A stretch of 64,000 nucleotides of DNA. It comes from Hyphomonas adhaerens MHS-3. Lineage in GTDB: Bacteria; Pseudomonadota; Alphaproteobacteria; Caulobacterales; Hyphomonadaceae. Location of the stretch: the NCBI RefSeq assembly GCF_000685235.1, contig NZ_ARYH01000001.1, positions 930,001 through 994,000 of the forward strand, given 5' to 3'. Every line of letters starts with the position of its first letter. Positions within the stretch are counted from its first letter, which is position 1. A model generated the notes under the pieces. The model made no database searches, was not told the DNA's origin, and saw only the letters and a program-made list of their open reading frames with translations. This document shows positions 57,407 through 64,000 of this stretch, in pieces. A program made the position numbers and the translations under genes.

Positions 57407-58704
57407 GCGGACTTGGCGGCGGGCTGCAGCCGCCTGAAGAGGCCGGGCACATAGAGACCCAGCGCCGCCCCGCGATAGAGATACATCAGCAGGAATGCGA
57501 CCCACACGCCCGTATTGCCGAAAGCCGGGCGGAGGATCAGGTCCGTGCCGATATAGAGCACGGCAACGGCGACGCCGGCATTGCGCAGGGCGCGGCCTTG
57601 CGTGGTCCCCAGGAACAGACCGTCGAGCTGCCAGGGGACGATGCCGATCAGCGGCACCAGGGCGCAATAGGGCAGGTAGGCAAGCGCCGCGTCTCGCGCC
57701 TCGACATCGCGCACAAAGGTCGTGATGACCCAGCCGCCCCCGAGGAAATAGAGCAGCGCAAAGGCGAGCCCCGCGATCAAGGCAAACTCGCTGGTCAGCC
57801 GCATCGCGCGGGCGAGGCGCGGGGCGCTATTTGCGCCATAGGCCTCACCGGCTTCCTTCTCCGCGACGAAGGCAAAGCCATCCAGCACGAAGGCCGCCAC
57901 CGTGATGAACTGCAGCAGGACTTCATTGCCCGCCGTGACAGCAGTGGAGATCAGCGTGCCGGAGCGGACGAACCAGCCGAAACAGAGCACCAGTGCCAGC
58001 GTGCGGATCATGATGTCCCGGTTGGCGCTGAACAGGGCGGTCAGGCGCGCGCGGTCGAACAGCGGCGCGGCGCCCCGGAATGCCGGGAAGACCAGCGCGA
58101 GGCCGAAGAGGAGGGCGGTCCATTCCGCAATCGCGGTACCCGCGCCGATCCCGGCCGGGCCGAGGCCGAGCCGCGCGACGAACCAGGTGTCCAGCCCGGC
58201 ATTCACCCCGTTCATCACGATCTGGAAGGCCAGCATCTGGCCTGTCCGTCCGGTGCCGAGCATCCAGCCCGTGACCGCCAGACCCATCAGGTAGGCCGGG
58301 GCGCCCCAGATGCGGGCAGTGAAATAGGCCCCGGCCAGGGTCTCGACGTGTTCGGTGCTGCCAAAGGCTGCAAAGGCGAGCGGCTTCAGGATCGGGGAAA
58401 GGATGAGAAGGGTGAGGCCGATGGCGCCGCCCAGCGACAGGGCCCGCAGCAGGACGGCGCGTTTCTCCGCTTCATCCTCCCGGCCTGCCGCCTGCGCGGA
58501 AAGGCCCGTGGTGGACATGCGCAGGAAGCCGAAGCCCCAGTAGATGAAGCTGTAGGCGACCGCCGCGATGGCGACAGCGGCAAGATCTGCCTTGTCACCG
58601 AACCGGCCCATGACGGCGGTGTCGACGATACCGGTCGTGGCCGTGGCCGCCTGCGCCGCGATGATCGGCAGGGCAAGTTCGAGGGTTTTCCGGCGGGTCA
58701 GCAT
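57403..58704 (-). CDS. MATE family efflux transporter (DinF-like)
   Basis: 433-residue, roughly 12-helix exporter. It begins LELALPIIAAQAATATTGIVDTAVMGRFGD, the standard MATE opening, and has the two-fold repeat of about six helices. DinF-like members export toxic organic cations or lipid-linked compounds using Na+ or H+ gradients. ATG at 58704 has a weak ribosome site. It ends at the CTAG shared with pyrD; the PAP2 gene lies 30 bases upstream on the same strand. Confidence 0.92.
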   Translation of the reverse strand: MLTRRKTLELALPIIAAQAATATTGIVDTAVMGRFGDKADLAAVAIAAVAYSFIYWGFGFLRMSTTGLSAQAAGREDEAEKRAVLLRALSLGGAIGLTLLILSPILKPLAFAAFGSTEHVETLAGAYFTARIWGAPAYLMGLAVTGWMLGTGRTGQMLAFQIVMNGVNAGLDTWFVARLGLGPAGIGAGTAIAEWTALLFGLALVFPAFRGAAPLFDRARLTALFSANRDIMIRTLALVLCFGWFVRSGTLISTAVTAGNEVLLQFITVAAFVLDGFAFVAEKEAGEAYGANSAPRLARAMRLTSEFALIAGLAFALLYFLGGGWVITTFVRDVEARDAALAYLPYCALVPLIGIVPWQLDGLFLGTTQGRALRNAGVAVAVLYIGTDLILRPAFGNTGVWVAFLLMYLYRGAALGLYVPGLFRRLQPAAKSA

Positions 58705-58733
58705 GGCGGGCGGTGTGTAGACCGCTTTGCCGC

Positions 58734-59537
58734 TCAGGGCGAGGGCATGGACCCGGCCGGTGTGCCGGGGCGCTGATGCAGTTCGATCGCCCGGTAGAGC
58801 GCATCGGAATCCGGCAGCGAGATCATCAGATAGATGGGGAAGGCGGCGGCGATCACGAACAGGGTGATCGGAATGGCGCGCGAAAATCTCGGCGGCTCGG
58901 GGTGTTTCGCCACGGCGATGGCCAGCATGACGAGGAACAGGCCCGCCAGCGCATATCCTGCCAGCACATCACTGAACCAGTGCGCCCCTAGATAGATGCG
59001 CGACACGCCGATCATCGCGACCAGCAGCAGGAAAGAGCCGGTCAGGCTCCAGCGCATCCAGCCGCGGAAGGTGACGAAGGTCAGCCCTGCAACGGCGCCA
59101 TAGATCAGCGCCGAATGGGCGACATGGCTTGACGGGAAGCTGAACTGGTCAACGCCGGTATACGGAATGTCCGAGGGGCGGGGGCGGGCGATCCAGAGTT
59201 TTATCGTGTGGACCACGACCGGCATGGATCCGAAGCAGAGCGTGTAGCACATGGCCCGCCAGCGCGCGCCGGTGAACAGGAAGGAGGCAATTGTCACCAC
59301 GGCGACCAGCGTCAGGAACAGGCCATCGCCCAGCGCCGTGACAACAAGCATCAGGTCGTAGAGCGATCCCCCGCGCAGGCTGCCCACCAGCCTGTCTACC
59401 AGACGGTCAATCGGGGTGAGGGGCCAGAAACCGGCAACGCCCAGGGCGAGGAGGGCGAGCACGATTGCAGCCACGCCCGCGACCCAGCCAAGCTGGCGTC
59501 CGCCGAACGTGGCAACGGTTCGCGCCCTGCGTCTCAC
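58734..59537 (-). CDS. PAP2 family phosphatase (GTG start)
   Basis: 267-residue membrane phosphatase with all three PAP2 motifs: KLWIARPRP, FPSSHVAHS and SRIYLGAHWFSDVLAG. Six hydrophobic helices. Likely substrates are phosphatidic acid, undecaprenyl pyrophosphate or other lipid phosphates. The GTG start has no close ribosome site, so the start could be slightly downstream. Its stop is 30 bases before the MATE gene, which may be co-transcribed with it. Confidence 0.9.
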   Translation of the reverse strand: MRRRARTVATFGGRQLGWVAGVAAIVLALLALGVAGFWPLTPIDRLVDRLVGSLRGGSLYDLMLVVTALGDGLFLTLVAVVTIASFLFTGARWRAMCYTLCFGSMPVVVHTIKLWIARPRPSDIPYTGVDQFSFPSSHVAHSALIYGAVAGLTFVTFRGWMRWSLTGSFLLLVAMIGVSRIYLGAHWFSDVLAGYALAGLFLVMLAIAVAKHPEPPRFSRAIPITLFVIAAAFPIYLMISLPDSDALYRAIELHQRPGTPAGSMPSP

Positions 59538-59603
59538 GCGGGCCCGCGCTTTCCTGGCAATATGGTACGCAACACAGGTTTTACCTCACCGCCCGAATTC
59601 AAC

Positions 59604-59645
59604 CCCGATACAGGCCATCAGCATAGGCCGAAGGCCTGTATCGGG
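59604..59645. repeat. perfect 13-bp inverted repeat
   Basis: CCCGATACAGGCC (59604-59616) and GGCCTGTATCGGG (59633-59645) with a 16-base loop. It lies just beyond the symporter stop and before the PAP2 start on the - strand. It lacks a T run, so it may be a 3'-end stabilising or terminator-like structure. Confidence 0.7.
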
Positions 59646-59650
59646 AAAGA

Positions 59651-60952
59651 TCAAACCGGATCGCGGGCGATGTAGATGTCGTAGTCGAACTCGTTTTCCC
59701 ATTTGGCAACGGCGGTCGCCACGGTGGCGTCGCCTGTCACATTGGTGAGTGTCCGCATCATGTCGAGCAGCCGGTCGAAGGGCAGGATGAAGCCGATCAC
59801 GAGATAGGCGGTTTCCTGCGGAATGCCGACCTGTTGCAGGGCCATGCCGGACAGGAGCAGGCCTGCACTCGGAATACCGGCTGCGCCGATCGACACCAGC
59901 GTTGCCATCACCGCCACCAGGACATACTGGCCGAGGCTGACATCCACCCCGAGGGCCTGGGCACCGAACAGGGCAACCATGCCGATATAGATGGCCGTGC
60001 CGTCCATATTGATCGTGGCCCCCAGCGGCAGGACCGAGCCCGCAATGGATTTGTCGACGCCAAGGTTTTCCTCGGCACAGGCAATGGTGACCGGCAGCGT
60101 CGCGCTGGACGAAGAGGTCGAATAGGCGACGGCCTGCGCGTCGGTGACACCGCGGAAGAAGGGCATCAGCGGCAGGCGCAGCACGAATTTGAGGATCCCG
60201 CCATAGGTGATGATGATGTGCAGGATGCAGGCAAGGTAAAGTGCGATGGCCAGCATGCCGAGGCTTTGCAGAATACCAAGGCCCTGGGTTGCCAGCACCC
60301 ATGTCATCAGCGCGAACACGCCGAACGGCGCGGTTTCCATCACGAACTCGGTGACCTTCATCATCACTTCGGCGGCGCCGTCGAAGAAGGCGGCGACCGG
60401 CTTGCCGAGATCGCCTGCGAGCATGATGCCGACGCCGAACAGGATCGCGAAGAAGATCACCTGCAGGATGTCCCCATTGGCGAGGGCTTCGAATGGATTG
60501 GTCGGGACGATAGACAGGAAGCGATCGACGAACCCGCCTGCCTGGTCTGCCTTCTCGGCGATGCTGGCCATGGCGCTTCCGTCGACGCCTTCAAACATTT
60601 CCGGGGACAGGCTGGCGCCCGGCTGGAAGACGGTGGCCATGATCAGGCCCAGCGTGACGGCGACGGCGGTGGTCCCGAAATAGAGGCCGATCGTGCGCAG
60701 GCCGAGACTGCCGAGGCGTTTCGGGTCGCCCATGGCGATCATGCCGGACACGAGGGTAAAGAAGACGAGCGGGACGACCAGCATCCGGATCAGGCGCAGG
60801 AAAAGGTCGCCGATCCATTTGACCCAGTCGGTGGCGAATACCGCCGCCGCGTCAGGGCCCATTCCGGAGCGTAGGGCAATGCCCGCGATCGTGCCGAGGA
60901 CCAGTGCGACAATCACACGTTTCCACAGATCGATTCCAAACCACCACTTCAT
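59651..60952 (-). CDS. dicarboxylate/amino acid:cation symporter (DAACS family)
   Basis: 433-residue secondary transporter related to GltP/DctA. The serine-rich hairpin tip (AYSTSSSSATLPVTI), GATINMDGTAIY and the substrate-site region FDRLLDMMRTLTNVTGDATVA are diagnostic. It takes up glutamate/aspartate or C4-dicarboxylates with Na+ or H+. The RTLTNVTGD motif, lacking the arginine after TGD, fits neutral or acidic amino acids as well as dicarboxylates. AAGGGAG precedes the ATG. Divergent from hrpB. Confidence 0.93.
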   Translation of the reverse strand: MKWWFGIDLWKRVIVALVLGTIAGIALRSGMGPDAAAVFATDWVKWIGDLFLRLIRMLVVPLVFFTLVSGMIAMGDPKRLGSLGLRTIGLYFGTTAVAVTLGLIMATVFQPGASLSPEMFEGVDGSAMASIAEKADQAGGFVDRFLSIVPTNPFEALANGDILQVIFFAILFGVGIMLAGDLGKPVAAFFDGAAEVMMKVTEFVMETAPFGVFALMTWVLATQGLGILQSLGMLAIALYLACILHIIITYGGILKFVLRLPLMPFFRGVTDAQAVAYSTSSSSATLPVTIACAEENLGVDKSIAGSVLPLGATINMDGTAIYIGMVALFGAQALGVDVSLGQYVLVAVMATLVSIGAAGIPSAGLLLSGMALQQVGIPQETAYLVIGFILPFDRLLDMMRTLTNVTGDATVATAVAKWENEFDYDIYIARDPV

Positions 60953-61081
60953 CCACAGCTCCCTTGAAAGTTCGGCAGACCCTAGGGACGAGATTGAAGG
61001 AAGGCAATTGCGCCTTTGTCCGGCACTGTAATCAGGGCACCAGTGCTTGCCACAGGGGCAGAGGCGGTCTTATTGCGGCAG

Positions 61082-63526
61082 ATGATGGCAAATATTCGCG
61101 CTTCCCTGCCAATTGACGAGGTGCTGGGGGACATTTCTGCCCGCCTCAGCGAGGCGCCACGGCTAGTCCTGGCTGCGCCGCCCGGCGCAGGCAAGACGAC
61201 CCGTGTGCCACTGTTGCTGGCCGGTTTCCTCGATCTGCCAGCCGTCGTGACCGGGCGAATCCTGATGCTGGAGCCCCGCCGCATCGCCGCGCGCATGGCG
61301 GCGCAGCAGATGGCGAAGAGCCTGGGCGAGCCGCTTGGCAAGCGCGTCGGCCTGACCACGCGGGTGGACCGGAAAGTCTCCGCCGACACGGTGGTGGAAG
61401 TGATTACGGATGGCCTGTTCACCCGGCGCATCCTGAATGATCCTGAACTGGCGGGCGTAGGCGCAATCCTGTTCGACGAATTTCACGAGCGCCGGTTGAA
61501 TTCCGACCTCGGCCTCGCCCTCGCACTGGAGAGCCAGTCGGCGTTCCGGGAAGACCTGAAACTTCTGATCATGTCGGCAACGCTGGATACGGCGCGTGTC
61601 TCGGCCGTGTTCGATGCGCCGGTTGTGGAAAGCCAGGGCCGGATGTTCCCGGTGGAGACCCGGTATCTCGGCCGCTCCGAAGACCGGATTGAAGACCGGA
61701 TGGCCGCCGCTATTCGCCGGGCCTTGAGAGAAGAAGGCGGGTCGGTCCTCGTTTTCCTGCCAGGGGCGGGAGAGATCCGGCGCACGGCCGAACGCCTGGA
61801 AGGACTGGGCCCGGATGTGATCGTCGCGCCGCTGTTCGGGGCGCTCAGCCCGGCGGAACAGGACGCCGCCGTGCAGCCTGCACCGGATGGAAAACGGAAA
61901 ATTGTTCTGGCGACGGACATAGCCGAAAGCGCCCTGACCATTGAAGGCGTACGGATCGTGATCGATTCCGGTCTGTCGCGGGTGGCGGAAGACAATATCG
62001 GCGGGCTTGGGTCCCGGCTCAGCACGGTGCGGGCCTCCCGCGCGTCGGTGGACCAGCGCCGCGGCCGGGCCGGGCGGCTTGAGCCGGGGGTCTGCTATCG
62101 CTTGTGGGATGAGGAAGCGACACGGGGCCTGATGCCTGCGCCGGTGCCGGAGATCCTGTCGAGTGATCTGTCCGGCCTCGTCCTGACCCTCGCCGAATGG
62201 GGCGAACGGGAGGCCGGAAATCTGACCTGGATGGATGCCCCGCCGGCCGGGCGGCTGAAGGCTGCAGCAGACTTGCTGCAGACATTGAAGGCCGTTGATG
62301 AAGACGGACGGCTCATGCCGCTCGGGTCCGAGATGTCGCGCTTGCCGCTGCCGCCGCGCCTTGCCGCGCTGGTTGCCGGAGCGAACGGTGGAGAACGGGC
62401 GCTTGCGGCGGAGGTGGCCGCGCTGGCCGGGGAACGCGGCGTCGGCGGAACATCGGTGGACCTGCGCGAGCGGCTGGCCCGTTTCCGGCAGGAGCGCACG
62501 CCCCGTGCGCGCGTGTTGCAGCAACAGGCAAAAAACTGGGGCAAGGGCGCGGCGCCGTCCGGCGATCTCGCAAAACTCCTGGCTGGCGCCTGGCCGGATG
62601 AGGTGGCCCGGAAACGGCCCGGCACCGCGGGCACTTATTTGCTGGCATCGGGGCGCGCGGCCACCCTCCCGGATAGTGATCCGCTGGCGAAGTCCGACTG
62701 GTTGGTGGTTGCCGACCTTGGCGGAGCATCAAAAGAGGCGCGCATCTCGCTGGCCATGCCCGTCAGCGAGGCGGACGCGTTGGCAAGTGGGGACGTGGTC
62801 AGCGAGGACCGGGCCGAGTTTGATTCGAAGACCGGCCGGTTCACCGCGCGGCGGGTCAAGGCGCTGGGGGCGATCGTCTTGTCGGCGTCGCCCTTGCCGA
62901 AACCGTCTGCGGCCGTGGCGGCCCGGGCGATGCTGGCGGCCATTGCGGAAGAGGGCTTCGCCGCCATCGGAGCGGGCGAGGTGGTTGAGGAAACGCTGTC
63001 GCGGATTGCCCTGCTGGAGCGGGCCGGGCTGGTCGAGGCGCAAGACCTCAGCGCAGACGGGTTGCAGGCCTCGGCGCCGGACTGGCTGTTGCCATGCCTG
63101 AAAAAGGCCGGGGCGCAGGTGCCGGCAGACCACAAGGTGCGCGAGGCCTTGATCGCCTCACTGGATTGGCCGGTACAGGAAGCCCTGCGCACCGGGGCAC
63201 CGCTGTCGCTGGAACTGCCGTCCGGGCAGACGGCCCGCGTGGATTATCTGGATCCGCGTGCGCCGCTCGTGTCGGCCAGGGCACAGGCCTTTTGGGGGTG
63301 TGCGGAGCACTTGCGCATTGCGGACGGGCGTGTGCCGGTGACGGTGGAGATGTTGTCACCCGGTATGAAGCCGGTTGCGACAACACAGGACCTGCCCGCC
63401 TTCTGGCAGGGCGGCTACAAGGATATGGCGAAGGATATGCGCGGGCGCTATCCCAAGCATGACTGGCCGGAAGACCCGGCGGCGGCCCGCGCACATGAAG
63501 GCCGGACGAAGAAGCGATTGCGATGA
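61082..63526 (+). CDS. hrpB: ATP-dependent helicase HrpB
   Basis: 814-residue DEAH-box helicase. Walker A is APPGAGKTT, box II DEFHER (a DEAH variant), SATLD box III, and QRRGRAGR box VI. HrpB-specific C-terminal regions follow (KRLR end). ATG 61082 or 61085 is chosen because conserved sequence begins ANIRASLPIDEVL; the open frame extends upstream. The role is poorly known; family members act on RNA. It overlaps the GNAT gene by 4 bases. Confidence 0.93.
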   Translation: MMANIRASLPIDEVLGDISARLSEAPRLVLAAPPGAGKTTRVPLLLAGFLDLPAVVTGRILMLEPRRIAARMAAQQMAKSLGEPLGKRVGLTTRVDRKVSADTVVEVITDGLFTRRILNDPELAGVGAILFDEFHERRLNSDLGLALALESQSAFREDLKLLIMSATLDTARVSAVFDAPVVESQGRMFPVETRYLGRSEDRIEDRMAAAIRRALREEGGSVLVFLPGAGEIRRTAERLEGLGPDVIVAPLFGALSPAEQDAAVQPAPDGKRKIVLATDIAESALTIEGVRIVIDSGLSRVAEDNIGGLGSRLSTVRASRASVDQRRGRAGRLEPGVCYRLWDEEATRGLMPAPVPEILSSDLSGLVLTLAEWGEREAGNLTWMDAPPAGRLKAAADLLQTLKAVDEDGRLMPLGSEMSRLPLPPRLAALVAGANGGERALAAEVAALAGERGVGGTSVDLRERLARFRQERTPRARVLQQQAKNWGKGAAPSGDLAKLLAGAWPDEVARKRPGTAGTYLLASGRAATLPDSDPLAKSDWLVVADLGGASKEARISLAMPVSEADALASGDVVSEDRAEFDSKTGRFTARRVKALGAIVLSASPLPKPSAAVAARAMLAAIAEEGFAAIGAGEVVEETLSRIALLERAGLVEAQDLSADGLQASAPDWLLPCLKKAGAQVPADHKVREALIASLDWPVQEALRTGAPLSLELPSGQTARVDYLDPRAPLVSARAQAFWGCAEHLRIADGRVPVTVEMLSPGMKPVATTQDLPAFWQGGYKDMAKDMRGRYPKHDWPEDPAAARAHEGRTKKRLR

Positions 63527-64000
63527 CCCGAAACGTCAATATCCGCAGTGACTGGCGCGACGGCGATGTTGAACGGATCGTCGATCTGCATCGGCGCGGC
63601 TATGAACAGGAGGGCGCACATTATGGCGCCGATTTCCTGGGCCATGTGCGGCACACGGTGGAAGAGGCCGATATTCCCGCGCGGCCCGGTAGCCGCGTCT
63701 GGTTCGCGGAACTGGATGGTGAAACAGTCGGCTGTGCCGCCGTGGTGGACCGGGGCGATACCGGCCAGTTGCGCTGGGTCGTGCTGACGCCGGAAACGCG
63801 GGGCCTGGGCCTTGGCGGAAAATTGCTGGATGCCGCGATGATGCATGCGAAGGCGCAGGACTGGAGTTCGATCTATCTCGAAACCACGGACGGGCTGGAA
63901 GCGTCGATGGCGCTCTACAGAAAGCTCGGTTTCGAAATGGAGATCGCGGAGGATCGCCCGCTCTGGCATGGCGGCGGCCGGTTTCTCCAGATGCGCCGGA
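63523..64000 (+). CDS. GNAT family N-acetyltransferase, 3'-truncated by window
   Basis: At least 159 residues, open to the window end. It begins in a 4-base ATGA overlap with hrpB. The acetyl-CoA loop is present (TPETRGLGLGGKLLDAAM), followed by the family ETTDGLEASMALYRKLGFEM. Such enzymes acetylate amines, antibiotics, or protein N-termini; the substrate is not evident. Coupling to hrpB suggests co-expression. Confidence 0.88.
   Translation, partial: MTRNVNIRSDWRDGDVERIVDLHRRGYEQEGAHYGADFLGHVRHTVEEADIPARPGSRVWFAELDGETVGCAAVVDRGDTGQLRWVVLTPETRGLGLGGKLLDAAMMHAKAQDWSSIYLETTDGLEASMALYRKLGFEMEIAEDRPLWHGGGRFLQMRR

Overview
This window is 64 kb of high-GC, densely packed chromosome from an alphaproteobacterium. 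I infer this from the RegB/RegA-type redox two-component pair beside a SenC/SCO gene, the PhaR/PhaB polyhydroxybutyrate genes, an alphaproteobacterial-style LexA half-site repeat before ruvCAB, and the overall protein style. A marine stalked or budding relative of Caulobacter (Hyphomonadaceae-like) would fit, but the family assignment is inference. No rRNA, tRNA, CRISPR array, transposase or prophage was recognised. Most genes are core metabolism or housekeeping, with a few accessory patches.

Layout. 1-9 kb: the 3' part of glutamate synthase gltB, a DUF4349 lipoprotein, a Tat-exported lipoprotein aminotransferase, and an acyl-CoA carboxylase carboxyltransferase. 8.7-14.3 kb: a lipid/acyl-CoA stretch (SCP2 protein, alpha/beta hydrolase, acyl-CoA ligase, MDR oxidoreductase) followed by acetoacetyl-CoA reductase phbB and the regulator phaR. 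14.4-21.7 kb: membrane and envelope genes (small membrane protein, GT2 and ArnT-like GT39 glycosyltransferases, TonB-dependent receptor, exported M20 amidohydrolase). 21.7-25.2 kb: regA-regB-senC and 3-hydroxybutyrate dehydrogenase. 25.3-31.2 kb: DUF350 protein, membrane-anchored trypsin-like protease overlapping pyrF, PQQ alcohol dehydrogenase with fused cytochrome c, a TerB-like protein and a sulfotransferase. 31.2-33.1 kb: a GST-YciI pair divergent from a TetR regulator, plus a 37-residue membrane microprotein. 33-41 kb: tsaD, a class C serine hydrolase, a methyltransferase/MerR divergon with a SoxR-like box, lepA, and an unrecognised pair of a membrane protein and a VWA-like lipoprotein. 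41-46 kb: a Rieske oxygenase, an SDR-DoxX fusion and a DUF2269 protein, then two divergent exported proteins. 46-50.6 kb: ruvCAB with a LexA-like box, a fungal-type cytosine deaminase, a six-repeat cysteine-rich secreted protein, a 350-base repeat-bearing spacer and an Aur1-like PAP2 enzyme. 50.6-64 kb: two orphan membrane proteins (one low-GC), argG, a TolA-like coiled-coil protein, DUF4112 and DUF952 proteins, pyrD, a MATE exporter, a PAP2 phosphatase, a dicarboxylate/glutamate symporter, the helicase hrpB and a GNAT acetyltransferase cut by the window end.

How the genes work together: phbB, phaR and the 3-hydroxybutyrate dehydrogenase cover making, controlling and reusing PHB carbon. RegBA/SenC suggests adjustment of respiration to redox state. 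pyrF and pyrD (pyrimidine synthesis) and the cytosine deaminase (salvage) feed the uracil nucleotide pool. Several convergent gene pairs end in one shared CTAG tetramer with no room for a terminator, while other convergent pairs share strong bidirectional terminators.

Candidates for something undescribed: the membrane protein/VWA-like lipoprotein pair (39.5-41.2 kb), the six-repeat Cys protein (48.6-49.3 kb), the TetR divergon with its microprotein and shared operator-like words (32.2-33.1 kb), and the Rieske/SDR-DoxX/DUF2269 operon (41.4-44.3 kb).
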